A stretch of DNA of 34,088 nucleotides from an uncultured Eubacteriales bacterium (GTDB lineage Bacteria; Bacillota; Clostridia; Oscillospirales; Acutalibacteraceae), in contig OMZU01000015.1 of NCBI GenBank assembly GCA_900315605.1, positions 1 through 34,088 on the forward strand. Direction: 5' to 3'. Each line of letters begins with the position of its first letter. Positions within the stretch are counted from its first letter, which is position 1. Positions 16,038 to 22,441 of the stretch are shown here, piece after piece. The notes under the pieces are model-generated. The model was not told the origin of the DNA, did not search any database, and saw nothing but the letters and a program-made list of their open reading frames with translations. The position numbers and the translations under genes were made by a program.

Positions 16038-16546
16038 AGCAGGCTCCCATGAGATTCAAGGGCTTTGAGTGGCGGCATAATCCGCGCGAAATCAGCCTTG
16101 AATGTGAAAAAAACACAGGCGAGCTGAACTTTCCGTACAATGGCTCAAGCCTGAGCGAAACCGGCAGAAAATGCCTTGTTATCCGCGGAAAGGGCGAGCT
16201 CTTCGGCGAGGACTGCCTTGAACAGCTTGACAGCCTTGTTGAGCTGTTCAGAGACAGCGGCGAGGGCTTGCTGACGCTTCCGGGAATGAAGCCGTTTTAC
16301 GCGGTGTTTGAGAACATAAGCGTGACCGGCTCGCCAAAGCCCGACGTGCTGGGCTACAGCTTTGTTTTTCGCGAATCGCCAAAAAATCCCAAAGCGACCG
16401 GGCTGACGCACTGCGTTACGAGCGGCGAGAATTTGTGGGATATTTCATACCGCTTTGATGTTCCGATAGACAGGCTAGTTGAGCTGAATCCGCAAATAAA
16501 GAGACCGGACGTTGTTGAGGATGGGAGCGTGATAAGGCTGTGCTGA
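16034..16546 (+). CDS. LysM-domain baseplate hub protein (XkdP-like)
   Basis: A 170-residue protein. The N-terminal ~115 residues (MRFKGFEWRHNPREISLECEK ... LLTLPGMKPFYAVFENISVTG ... YSFVFRES) match the hub region of XkdP/skin proteins. The C-terminal ~45 residues are a LysM domain (HCVTSGENLWDISYRFDVPIDRLVELNPQIKRPD...). In contractile-tail systems such LysM proteins join the tube start to the spike/hub. The ATG overlaps the 51-aa ORF stop (ATGA), leaving no room for a tape-measure gene. Its last ~12 codons are partly duplicated 80 bp downstream. Confidence 0.8.
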   Translation: MKQAPMRFKGFEWRHNPREISLECEKNTGELNFPYNGSSLSETGRKCLVIRGKGELFGEDCLEQLDSLVELFRDSGEGLLTLPGMKPFYAVFENISVTGSPKPDVLGYSFVFRESPKNPKATGLTHCVTSGENLWDISYRFDVPIDRLVELNPQIKRPDVVEDGSVIRLC

Positions 16547-16637
16547 GTTATGAGGTTGAATATAACGAAAAGAGGTATAAAAAACCTGATATAGTGGATG
16601 ACGGGAGCGTGATAAGGCTGTGCTGAGTTATGAGGTT
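16523..16637 (+). repeat. 80-bp-offset tandem duplication across the xkdP/xkdQ overlap
   Basis: A perfectly repeated 35-bp block (16523-16557 and 16603-16637) contains the last codons of the XkdP-like gene, its TGA and the overlapping GTG start of the XkdQ-like gene. Similarity extends a few bases on either side. Between the copies a 28-codon frame (GTG 16540 to TGA 16624-16626) begins like XkdQ and ends like XkdP (PDIVDDGSVIRLC), a chimeric mini-ORF made by the duplication. Confidence 0.85.
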
Positions 16638-17555
16638 ACATATAACGACAAAAGCACTTCGGCTTTGGAAAATGTGATTTCGGCAGAGCTTGACCGCGAG
16701 ATCGGAGTTCCTGCGGACAGCCTGAGGCTTGTTTGCGAGTTTGACCCAAGACTGCGAAATGCAGACATGATCCGCGCGTTCAGCGGCGACCGTGTGGTTT
16801 TTGAAGGACAGCTTGACGAAATCATCACAGAACAAAAAATCGGCTGCACGATAATGCGCTTGAATTTCAGGAACATTGCAGCAGCACTTTTGGACAACGA
16901 GGCGGAGCCGGTGATGTATGTCAACCCGTCCGCAGAGATGATATTCACAAGGCACCTAAAGCCCTTTGGAGTTAAGGATTACCGCGCGGACAGCCCCGCG
17001 CTTTTGGGCACGCTGAGAATAGTCAAGGGCATGACGCATTGGCAGGTGTTTGAGAACTATTGCAGAAACGCCTTTGGCGAGCCTCCCGGGATCGACAGCA
17101 ACGGCACGGCGTGGTTCGGCGGCTTGAAAAAGTCCAAAACAGTGTATTTTGGCGGCAACGGATTTCGTTATTATTCTCTGAAAGAAAAAATAGAGAGGTG
17201 CAAGCTGATATCGGCAGTCAGGGTAAAGCTAAGCGATTCGCCGCGATACACAGGGCTTATCGAGAACAAATCAAGGGCGGCGGAAAACATAACCAGAGTC
17301 AGGCTTGTTGACGCGGTCGCCGACAAAAGCAACATACAAACCGCAGACAGAATAATAGCGGCAGGCAACCGCGCAGCCCACAGCATTGAGCTGAGATGTA
17401 AAGGCTGCCAAACCGAGCTTTTGGGCTGCAAGGCGGAACTGGACGATAAGCTTCTTGGATCGCAAAAAAAGCTGACTGTCTGCAAGCTGAAATATCTCTT
17501 TGACTCCAAAGGCGAAAGAACCCATCTTTTACTCCGAGCAGAAAGCTCGGAGTAA
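16620..17555 (+). CDS. XkdQ/gpD-like baseplate hub protein
   Basis: A 311-residue protein of the phage late-control D / XkdQ type: LRLVCEFDPRLRNADMIRAFSGDRVVFEGQLDEI at the N-terminus, GMTHWQVFENYCRNAFG in the middle, and KCKLISAVRVKLSD-like and beta-rich parts near the C-terminus. It forms the central hub above the spike. The GTG start lies in the second copy of the 80-bp duplication. The last ~10 residues (HLLLRAESSE) are encoded by a 16-bp perfect palindrome of dispersed-repeat origin, so the natural C-terminus was probably replaced. Confidence 0.75.
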   Translation: MLSYEVTYNDKSTSALENVISAELDREIGVPADSLRLVCEFDPRLRNADMIRAFSGDRVVFEGQLDEIITEQKIGCTIMRLNFRNIAAALLDNEAEPVMYVNPSAEMIFTRHLKPFGVKDYRADSPALLGTLRIVKGMTHWQVFENYCRNAFGEPPGIDSNGTAWFGGLKKSKTVYFGGNGFRYYSLKEKIERCKLISAVRVKLSDSPRYTGLIENKSRAAENITRVRLVDAVADKSNIQTADRIIAAGNRAAHSIELRCKGCQTELLGCKAELDDKLLGSQKKLTVCKLKYLFDSKGERTHLLLRAESSE

Positions 17556-17560
17556 AAGAT
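17524..17560. repeat. Perfect 16-bp-stem palindrome containing the xkdQ stop codon
   Basis: Arms ATCTTTTACTCCGAGC (17524-17539) and GCTCGGAGTAAAAGAT (17545-17560) with loop AGAAA. The TAA stop of the XkdQ-like gene is at 17553-17555, inside the right arm. The left arm carries the same TTTACTCCG(A/G)GCAGA motif that opens the repeat units around vapBC. A hairpin this strong could attenuate transcription, though no U-run follows. Confidence 0.85.
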
Positions 17561-17827
17561 AAACCCGGTTGCCCGAAAACAGGCTGCATCTTTAGGTAAC
17601 GTTTTGGAAACGTTTGATTTATGATCCCTACTAAAAATAAATCCATACTAATACAGTCGGGAACAAAGGATTTTGTAGTAATTGTCCTTTCTGCCCGACC
17701 GAAATTTTACATTTTCCATTTTCAAATTTTCATTAGTTTTATCCAAGTGTACCAATAAAACAAACGTAATTTTCGGGCAACCGTTGCATGAATTAATACC
17801 GAGTTCTATCCTCGGAATAAAAGAGGT
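17561..17827. repeat. Repeat-filled gap inside the phage late operon
   Basis: About 270 bp without a gene, separating the XkdQ-like gene from the spike gene where neighbouring genes overlap. It includes a half copy of the dispersed element (about 17645-17740, with GTCGGGAACA ... CTGCCCGACC arms followed by an AT-rich end). CCCGGTTGCCCGAAAA near 17569 and TTCGGGCAACCG near 17774 face each other as an outer inverted pair, suggesting one inserted palindromic unit. Confidence 0.6.
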
Positions 17828-17833
17828 GTGATT

Positions 17834-18166
17834 ATGTGGTTGATGAATTATATGGCGAAAAAATCTATTAACACTCCGAACGCAGTCAAGGGAAGCGTCA
17901 AGGGCAATGACCTTAGCGGAACCTCGGTCGCTTCCTCGGGCGAGCACAAAATGCTAAAGAGCTGCCTTCCGTTCGGCGTGGTCAGCGTTCCGCCAAAGGG
18001 CGAACAGGCGGTCGTGCTTGCGCTCGACGGCAGCGAGGTCGGCTTGGGCGTGATCGCCGACGCTTCGGGACTTGAGGAAGGCGAGGTCATGCTCTATTCC
18101 AAGGGCGGCGCAAGTATTGTGCTCAAAAACAACGGCAGTGTAATGATTAACGGCAGGGAGTTTTGA
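17834..18166 (+). CDS. Baseplate spike/assembly protein V-like (gpV/gp45-like)
   Basis: About 110 residues. The OB-fold-like central part (CLPFGVVSVPPKGEQAVVLALDGSEVGLGVIAD) and the C-terminal beta repeat GEVMLYSKGGASIVLKNNGSVMINGREF are characteristic of phage baseplate assembly protein V / Mu gp45-type spikes. It would be the membrane-piercing tip. ATG 17834 is chosen with GAGGTG just upstream; GTG 17828 and ATG 17843 are alternatives. It is short for a spike, keeping only the minimal fold. It overlaps the next gene. Confidence 0.7.
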   Translation: MWLMNYMAKKSINTPNAVKGSVKGNDLSGTSVASSGEHKMLKSCLPFGVVSVPPKGEQAVVLALDGSEVGLGVIADASGLEEGEVMLYSKGGASIVLKNNGSVMINGREF

Positions 18167-18168
18167 TT

Positions 18169-18510
18169 TTGGTTGATGTAATGCTTAAAAACGGCGATAT
18201 TGAGCTTAACAGCATGGGCGGTGCTGTGATGCTCGGCGGCTTTGACGCTGCGGTGCAAAGAGCTTTGATTTGCCTGAACACTCGCCGCGGCTCGTTTATT
18301 TATGACAGAAGCCTCGGCGTGCCTCCGCTCAGCCCGGGCAGCGGCTGCCGAATCGACAGGCAGCGGCTTGAAATGCTTATTAACGAGGCTTTGGCGGACG
18401 AGGAGGATATATATGTTGAGGTCTTGTCGGCGGACGAGAGCCTCAAAATCAGGATAAATGCCGAAAACCAAAGCAGAATTGAGGAGGTGTTCCCCTTTGG
18501 AGACGTATGA
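18169..18510 (+). CDS. Baseplate wedge protein gp25/XkdS-like (DUF2634)
   Basis: About 113 residues. FDAAVQRALICLNTRRGSFIYDRSLGVPP is the gp25/DUF2634 core, including the conserved E/R-type wedge segment, followed by RLEMLINEALADEEDIYVEVLSA. It is part of the baseplate wedge that starts tube and sheath assembly in contractile tails. Start TTG 18169 has GGGAG 8 nt upstream; TTG 18163 and ATG 18181 are in frame. It overlaps the gpJ gene by about 14 nt. Confidence 0.75.
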   Translation: MVDVMLKNGDIELNSMGGAVMLGGFDAAVQRALICLNTRRGSFIYDRSLGVPPLSPGSGCRIDRQRLEMLINEALADEEDIYVEVLSADESLKIRINAENQSRIEEVFPFGDV

Positions 18511-19555
18511 TGAGATCTATCAGAGAATGAAAAGCAAATACATAGAAGAAAGCGGCAGCGAGTTTGACGAAAAAAGCGATATTGCGATCCGCCTCAGGGT
18601 TTTGGCAGGCGAGATCTACAACGCCGCAACAAGCATGGAATGGCTCAGGCGACAGATGTTCGTAACAACGGCTTCGGGTGAGTTTTTGGATGAGATCGCC
18701 GAGCAGCGCGGACTTGAGCGCAAGGGCTCAAGGGCTTCGTCCGGCAGCCTGACCTTTATTGTTTCGGAGCCTCTCGGCTACGACGTTGTGATACCCGAGG
18801 GCACAGTCGCCGCCACTCAGGATATTGTTCCGATCAGGTTTTATACAACCGAAACAGTTGTGCTCGGCGGTGCTCAAACATCTGTGAATGCGCAGGCGAG
18901 AGCGGAGCTTGACGGAGCCTTGGGCAACGTGAACGCCGACACAGTCACAGTGAGCGTCAGCGTGCCTCAGGAGATCGAAGAGATCACAAACCTTTTGCCG
19001 TTCACAGACGGCAGAGAGCCCGAGAGCGACAGCTCGCTCAGGGAGCGTATCCGCGATACCTACGTCAACCGCGCCAACGGCGCGAACAGCGCGTACTACC
19101 GGATGCTTGCAATGTCGGTTGAAGGCGTTGAAAAGGTCGGAATAATCCCCAGGCTCCACGGTGCGAACTCGGTTGGCGTTTATGTTTGCGGCAACAGCGG
19201 CGCGGTGTCGCAGTCGGTGCTTGACAGCGTAAGGGATCTTGTGACCCAAAAACGCGAGCTTCTTACGGATATAACGGTTGAAAACGCCGCGCTTGTGGCT
19301 TATGATTTGGACGTTACCATATCCCCGAAAATCGGCTACAGCATTGCCGAAGCCACGATCGCGTGCCGAAGCGCGTTTGAGGAATACATAAATTCGCTGC
19401 CGGCAGGGGCAAAGCTATATCTTTCCGCTTTGGGCAAAAGGCTGCTTGAAACCGGCACGATCGACAACTATGAGTTTGACGCGTTTATGGAGAATAGGCA
19501 GCTTGCAGGTTCACAGTGCTTCAAGCCGGGCAACATCACAATAAGGACGGAATGA
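18497..19555 (+). CDS. Baseplate J protein (gpJ/XkdT-like)
   Basis: A 352-residue protein, very close to the ~348 of XkdT. It has clear Baseplate_J features: RRQMFVTTASGEFLDEIAEQRGLERKGSRASSGSLTF at the N-terminus, IPEGTVAATQDIVPIRFYTTE, and the central DGREPESDSSLRERIRDTYVNRANGANSAYYRMLAMSVEGVEKV, then GIIPRLHGANSVGVYVCG. It is the main wedge subunit of contractile baseplates. Start TTG 18497 is supported by GAGGAGGTG 8 nt upstream. The 3' end is followed within 1 nt by the gpI-like gene. Confidence 0.9.
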   Translation: METYDEIYQRMKSKYIEESGSEFDEKSDIAIRLRVLAGEIYNAATSMEWLRRQMFVTTASGEFLDEIAEQRGLERKGSRASSGSLTFIVSEPLGYDVVIPEGTVAATQDIVPIRFYTTETVVLGGAQTSVNAQARAELDGALGNVNADTVTVSVSVPQEIEEITNLLPFTDGREPESDSSLRERIRDTYVNRANGANSAYYRMLAMSVEGVEKVGIIPRLHGANSVGVYVCGNSGAVSQSVLDSVRDLVTQKRELLTDITVENAALVAYDLDVTISPKIGYSIAEATIACRSAFEEYINSLPAGAKLYLSALGKRLLETGTIDNYEFDAFMENRQLAGSQCFKPGNITIRTE

Positions 19556-19556
19556 T

Positions 19557-20042
19557 ATGAGCAGCTTTTATTCTATGCGAGAAAAGCTTCTTCCGCTCGG
19601 CATATACACCGACGAGCCGGGAAGCGAGCTATACTGTGAACAACAGGCGTTTGCGGCAGGGCTTGACCTGCTTTTTGAGCAGCTTGAAGAAATGGAAGCC
19701 GAGCTGTTTATTTCTACGGCAGAGACCTACGGGCTCAGCGAGCGCGAAAAGCTGTTCGGCAGGGTCAGAGAGGATTTGACACTCTCTCAGCGGCGCGAGC
19801 TTTTGTGCAAAAGAGAGCTTATGAATTTTGAAGTCCTGACGCTCGAAGCCTTTGGGCGCGTTCTCGAAAGCTGGGGAGTGTCTGACTATTCTTTTGTTGA
19901 ATCTTTGACGAGAGCCAGACTGACAGTGAGAATTGCCGACGAGCTCGACGAAACGCAGCAGCGCGTTATTGAAGAAAGAGCAAACATAGAGATCCCTGCC
20001 CACGCGGAAGTAAGAATAACCTACGGAATCTCAGACGAATAA
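19557..20042 (+). CDS. gpI/XkdU-like tail protein (DUF2313)
   Basis: A 161-residue protein of the XkdU/DUF2313 type: it opens with LLPLGIYTDEPGSELYCEQQAFAAGLDLLFEQLEEMEAELFISTAETYGLSEREKLFG and ends with IPAHAEVRITYGIS, the usual hallmark. It completes the wedge and links tail fibres in PBSX, but no fibre gene follows here. The flanking repeat begins 1-2 nt after the stop codon. Confidence 0.85.
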   Translation: MSSFYSMREKLLPLGIYTDEPGSELYCEQQAFAAGLDLLFEQLEEMEAELFISTAETYGLSEREKLFGRVREDLTLSQRRELLCKRELMNFEVLTLEAFGRVLESWGVSDYSFVESLTRARLTVRIADELDETQQRVIEERANIEIPAHAEVRITYGISDE

Positions 20043-20043
20043 T

Positions 20044-20302
20044 TTTACTCCGTTTTTTACTCCGAGCAGAAAGGTCGGACTGAATGATATCGTCGGTAGC
20101 CCGGTAGAAAACCTTTATTTGATTTTTGAGTTTTTTGCTCCGGGCAGATAGGTTGGACTGAATGGTAATGTCAGTTGCCTGATAGAAGCCGTTATTTTAT
20201 ATTTGTCAAGATATTTATGTAAACGTACAAACCGATAAACAAAAATATAACAAGGTCGGGCAGAAGCGCGTTATTCTTAAAACGTTTCTGCCCGGCTTCT
20301 TT
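20044..20302. repeat. Left long direct repeat flanking vapBC
   Basis: Two ~80-bp units, each starting TTT(A/G)CTCCG(A/G)GCAGA, are followed by a ~130-bp tail (20172-20302). The tail matches 21221-21352 with only a few differences. The tail ends in a hairpin GTCGGGCAGAAGCG ... CGTTTCTGCCCGGC, which could terminate transcription. Confidence 0.85.
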
Positions 20303-20340
20303 GAATTGCTTTCATTGCTTTCTAATCTTTTTAATTTTCA

Positions 20341-20369
20341 TTGACATAATATATATCATGGTATATACT
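20341..20369 (+). promoter_or_regulatory. vapBC promoter with an overlapping palindromic operator
   Basis: TTGACA (20341-20346), a 17-bp spacer and TATACT (20364-20369). Inside lies the near-perfect palindrome TATATAT-CATG-GTATATA (20350-20367), covering spacer and -10. This is where a VapB or VapBC repressor would be expected to bind for autoregulation. Confidence 0.75.
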
Positions 20370-20408
20370 TAATGTATAAAGATAAAGCTTTAGAAAGGGG
20401 AATGTGCT

Positions 20409-20636
20409 ATGGACACAGCAAAGGTTTTTGAAAACGGAAGAAGTCAGGCGGTCAGACTGCCGAAAAAATACAGATTTCTTGCTGACGAGGTAGTTGTTCA
20501 GCGTTTGGGTGCTTCTTTGGTGCTCACTCCCAAGGATAAACTGTGGGATAGCTTTCTCAGCGGTATCAACGGCTTTACCGAGGATTTTATGGACGAGGGA
20601 AGAAGTGAAACGTCTGTCGAGAGGGAAGATCTATGA
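20409..20636 (+). CDS. vapB: VapB-type antitoxin (AbrB/MazE-like fold)
   Basis: A 75-residue protein. The N-terminal MDTAKVFENGRSQAVRLPKKYRFLADEVVVQRLG is the SpoVT/AbrB-type swapped-hairpin DNA-binding domain (the NGRSQAVRLPK motif is diagnostic of VapB/MazE). The C-terminal ~30 residues (LWDSFLSGINGFTEDFMDEG) would wrap into the toxin active site. It neutralises VapC and represses its own promoter. GAAAGGGG lies upstream of the ATG, and its TGA overlaps the vapC start. Confidence 0.9.
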   Translation: MDTAKVFENGRSQAVRLPKKYRFLADEVVVQRLGASLVLTPKDKLWDSFLSGINGFTEDFMDEGRSETSVEREDL

Positions 20637-21058
20637 AAATGCTCGATACAAATATCTGTATTTACACGATAAAGCAAAAACCTGCGGAAGTTTTAGACAG
20701 ATTTAAGCAGGAGCTTTCAAACGGACTTTGTATATCAGCCATCACTCTTGCCGAGCTGAAGCACGGTGTAGAGAAAAGCTCAAAGCCCGAGAGAAACGAG
20801 CTTGCGCTTGCTCAGTTTTTGACTGCACTGACCGTTATCCCTTTTGATGATTTGGCTGCCGTTGAGTACGGAAAGATTTGCGCCTACCTACAAAAACAAG
20901 GTAAACCTATTGGTACAATGGATATGCTGATAGCAGCCTCGGCTATTTCCTCGGATATGACACTTGTAACAAACAATACTCGCGAATTTGAAAGAATCCC
21001 AAACATATCTTTAGAAAACTGGGTTTTTTACTCCGAGTTTTTTACTCCGGGCAGATAG
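20633..21058 (+). CDS. vapC: VapC-type PIN-domain ribonuclease toxin
   Basis: A 141-residue PIN-domain protein with the acidic site in order: MLDTNICIYTIK (first Asp), ITLAELKHG (Glu), GTMDMLIAASAI (Asp) and TNNTREFERIP, the motif-4 segment. VapC toxins cleave tRNA or rRNA when VapB is degraded. ATG 20633 overlaps the vapB stop (ATGA), so the two are translationally coupled. The usual VapC end would be near LENW; here ~10 further residues (FYSEFFTPGR) are encoded by the first bases of the right-hand direct repeat, so the C-terminus is a repeat-derived fusion. Confidence 0.9.
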   Translation: MKMLDTNICIYTIKQKPAEVLDRFKQELSNGLCISAITLAELKHGVEKSSKPERNELALAQFLTALTVIPFDDLAAVEYGKICAYLQKQGKPIGTMDMLIAASAISSDMTLVTNNTREFERIPNISLENWVFYSEFFTPGR

Positions 21059-21352
21059 GTCGGATATAATGATATCGTCGGTAGCCCGGTAGAAAACTTT
21101 TATTTTTTTACTCCGGGCAGATAGGTCGGATTGAATGGTAAGGTCGGTAGCCCGGCAGAAAACTTTTATTTGATTTTTAAGTTTTTTACTCCGAGCAGAT
21201 AGGTCGGAAATAGTGATATCGTCAGTTGCCTGATAGAAGCCGTTATTTTATATTTGTCAAGATATTTATGTAAACGTACAAACAGATAAACAAAAATATA
21301 ACAAGGTCGGGCAGAAGCGCGTTATTCTTTAAACGCTTCTGCCTGGCTTCTT
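21027..21352. repeat. Right long direct repeat flanking vapBC
   Basis: Same organisation as the left copy but with three ~80-bp units (about 21040, 21105 and 21185) instead of two. The shared ~130-bp tail (21221-21352) again ends in the GTCGGGCAGAAGCG ... CGCTTCTGCCTGGC hairpin. Its first bases encode the end of vapC and its stop codon. CCGGGCAGATAGG ... GCCCGG arms within each unit could fold into small hairpins. Confidence 0.85.
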
Positions 21353-21494
21353 ATATAAGAAACTGTGTATCCCGCCGTTGAACGCGGTTATTATTTTCGA
21401 CGTAGTTTGGATAGGCGACTAGAGTGTCCACCGGCACATTTCAAAATGCCTTTCTCAGTAATTCAACATTTCACTATCAAAAAAAATCCGGCGA

Positions 21495-21502
21495 CATATA
21501 AT
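21495..21502 (+). promoter_or_regulatory. Possible sporulation-sigma -10 element upstream of dpaA
   Basis: CATATAAT lies 54 nt before the dpaA start and resembles the -10 of mother-cell sigma factors (sigma-E CATACAAT; sigma-K CATAnnnTA). I see no convincing -35 partner. dpaAB is normally a late mother-cell operon, which motivates the suggestion. The rest of 21353-21545 shows nothing I can name. Confidence 0.25.
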
Positions 21503-21555
21503 GTACCAAGGCGGTGAGCCGTATTTGATTTTCTTCCGATTGGCTGGTGCAAAAA

Positions 21556-22428
21556 ATGAAAAGCAATTCGTACAAATTCGCTGTTATCGGCGGTGACAAG
21601 CGGCAGTTGTTTTTGATTGCTTCGCTGTTGTCCGACGGCTATTCTGTTTTGGCAGGCGGCTTTGATTCACTTTCCGGCTCCGGCGATATTTCGTTTGTCA
21701 GCGTCGAACAGGCGATAGCGCACTCCGATATCATTATTCTTCCGCTTCCTGCGGTCTGCGCCGACGGCTCGCTTAACGCGCCCTTTAATTCGGAAAAAAT
21801 CATTTTCAGCGAGGATGTTCAGACCATGCTGCGCTCAAAGCTTGTTTTTGCCGGAATGAGCGACAGGCTTGTGCGCAGCTATCCGCAGCTTTCAGGCGCA
21901 AAAGTTTATGATTATTCTTTAAAAGAAGAATTTGCCGTGCTAAATTCCGTTCCGACCGCCGAGGGCGCGCTTGCACTTGCGATGCAAAAATCGGAACGCA
22001 CGATCTGGGGCAGCAAAATCATGATAATCGGCTATGGGCGGATCGGCAAGTCGCTTTCCCGACTTGCTTCTTCAATGGGCGCGGCAGTGACCGTTTGCGC
22101 ACGAGGCAGCGGCGACCGGGCGGCGGCACAAACGCTTGGATATGAGGTGCTCGACACAAGCTCATTGCACGAGCTTAGGGGCTTTGATTTTATCTTTAAC
22201 ACTGTTCCGGCAATGCTTCTTGACAAAAAGCTTCTGTCCTGCACCGACCAAAGCAGCATTGTGCTTGACCTTGCCTCGCTTCCGGGCGGAGTTGATTTTG
22301 AAGCTGCCAAAAGGCTTGGGATAGACGCCTTTCGCGCCCTTGCGCTGCCCGGAAAATACGCGCCGAAAACCGCCGCAGAGATTATAAAAAGCGTTGTTCT
22401 TGACATTTTGCGCGAGAACAAAGCATGA
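21556..22428 (+). CDS. dpaA: Dipicolinate synthase subunit A (DpaA/SpoVFA)
   Basis: About 290 residues, like B. subtilis SpoVFA (~297). The N-terminal FAVIGGDKRQLFLIASLLSDGYSVL is the DpaA start motif, followed by SDIIILPLPAVCADGSLNAPF and the Rossmann segment KIMIIGYGRIGKSLSRLASSMGAAVTVCAR (GxGxxG). Near the end are LDLASLPGGVDFEAAKRLGI and ALPGKYAPKTAAEII. With DpaB it makes dipicolinic acid from dihydrodipicolinate in the mother cell for spore core dehydration. ATG 21556 is preferred; GTG 21547 is in frame. dpaB follows 13 nt after the stop. Confidence 0.93.
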   Translation: MKSNSYKFAVIGGDKRQLFLIASLLSDGYSVLAGGFDSLSGSGDISFVSVEQAIAHSDIIILPLPAVCADGSLNAPFNSEKIIFSEDVQTMLRSKLVFAGMSDRLVRSYPQLSGAKVYDYSLKEEFAVLNSVPTAEGALALAMQKSERTIWGSKIMIIGYGRIGKSLSRLASSMGAAVTVCARGSGDRAAAQTLGYEVLDTSSLHELRGFDFIFNTVPAMLLDKKLLSCTDQSSIVLDLASLPGGVDFEAAKRLGIDAFRALALPGKYAPKTAAEIIKSVVLDILRENKA

Positions 22429-22441
22429 GGGAGGTCAACCG

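Larger units (their letters stand above)
9095..20042 (+). mobile_element. Compact PBSX/skin-like phage-derived cluster (incomplete prophage or domesticated particle)
   Basis: About 11 kb of co-directional, mostly overlapping phage structural genes in the order of the B. subtilis PBSX/skin late operon: terS, terL, portal, protease, decoration protein, capsid, connectors, a tail-terminator-like protein, a possible tube-like protein, a small acidic protein, LysM hub protein, XkdQ-like, spike, gp25, gpJ and gpI. Not seen: sheath, tape measure, tail fibre, holin/endolysin, integrase, repressor, replication genes or att sites. Frames are intact and overlaps tight. The run is interrupted only by a repeat-filled gap at 17561-17833 and a small tandem duplication near 16523-16637. 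Confidence 0.8.

Noticed and set aside
9158-20042. Complete functional prophage
   Set aside because: Integrase, repressor, replication, lysis, fibre, sheath and tape-measure genes are all absent from the window.
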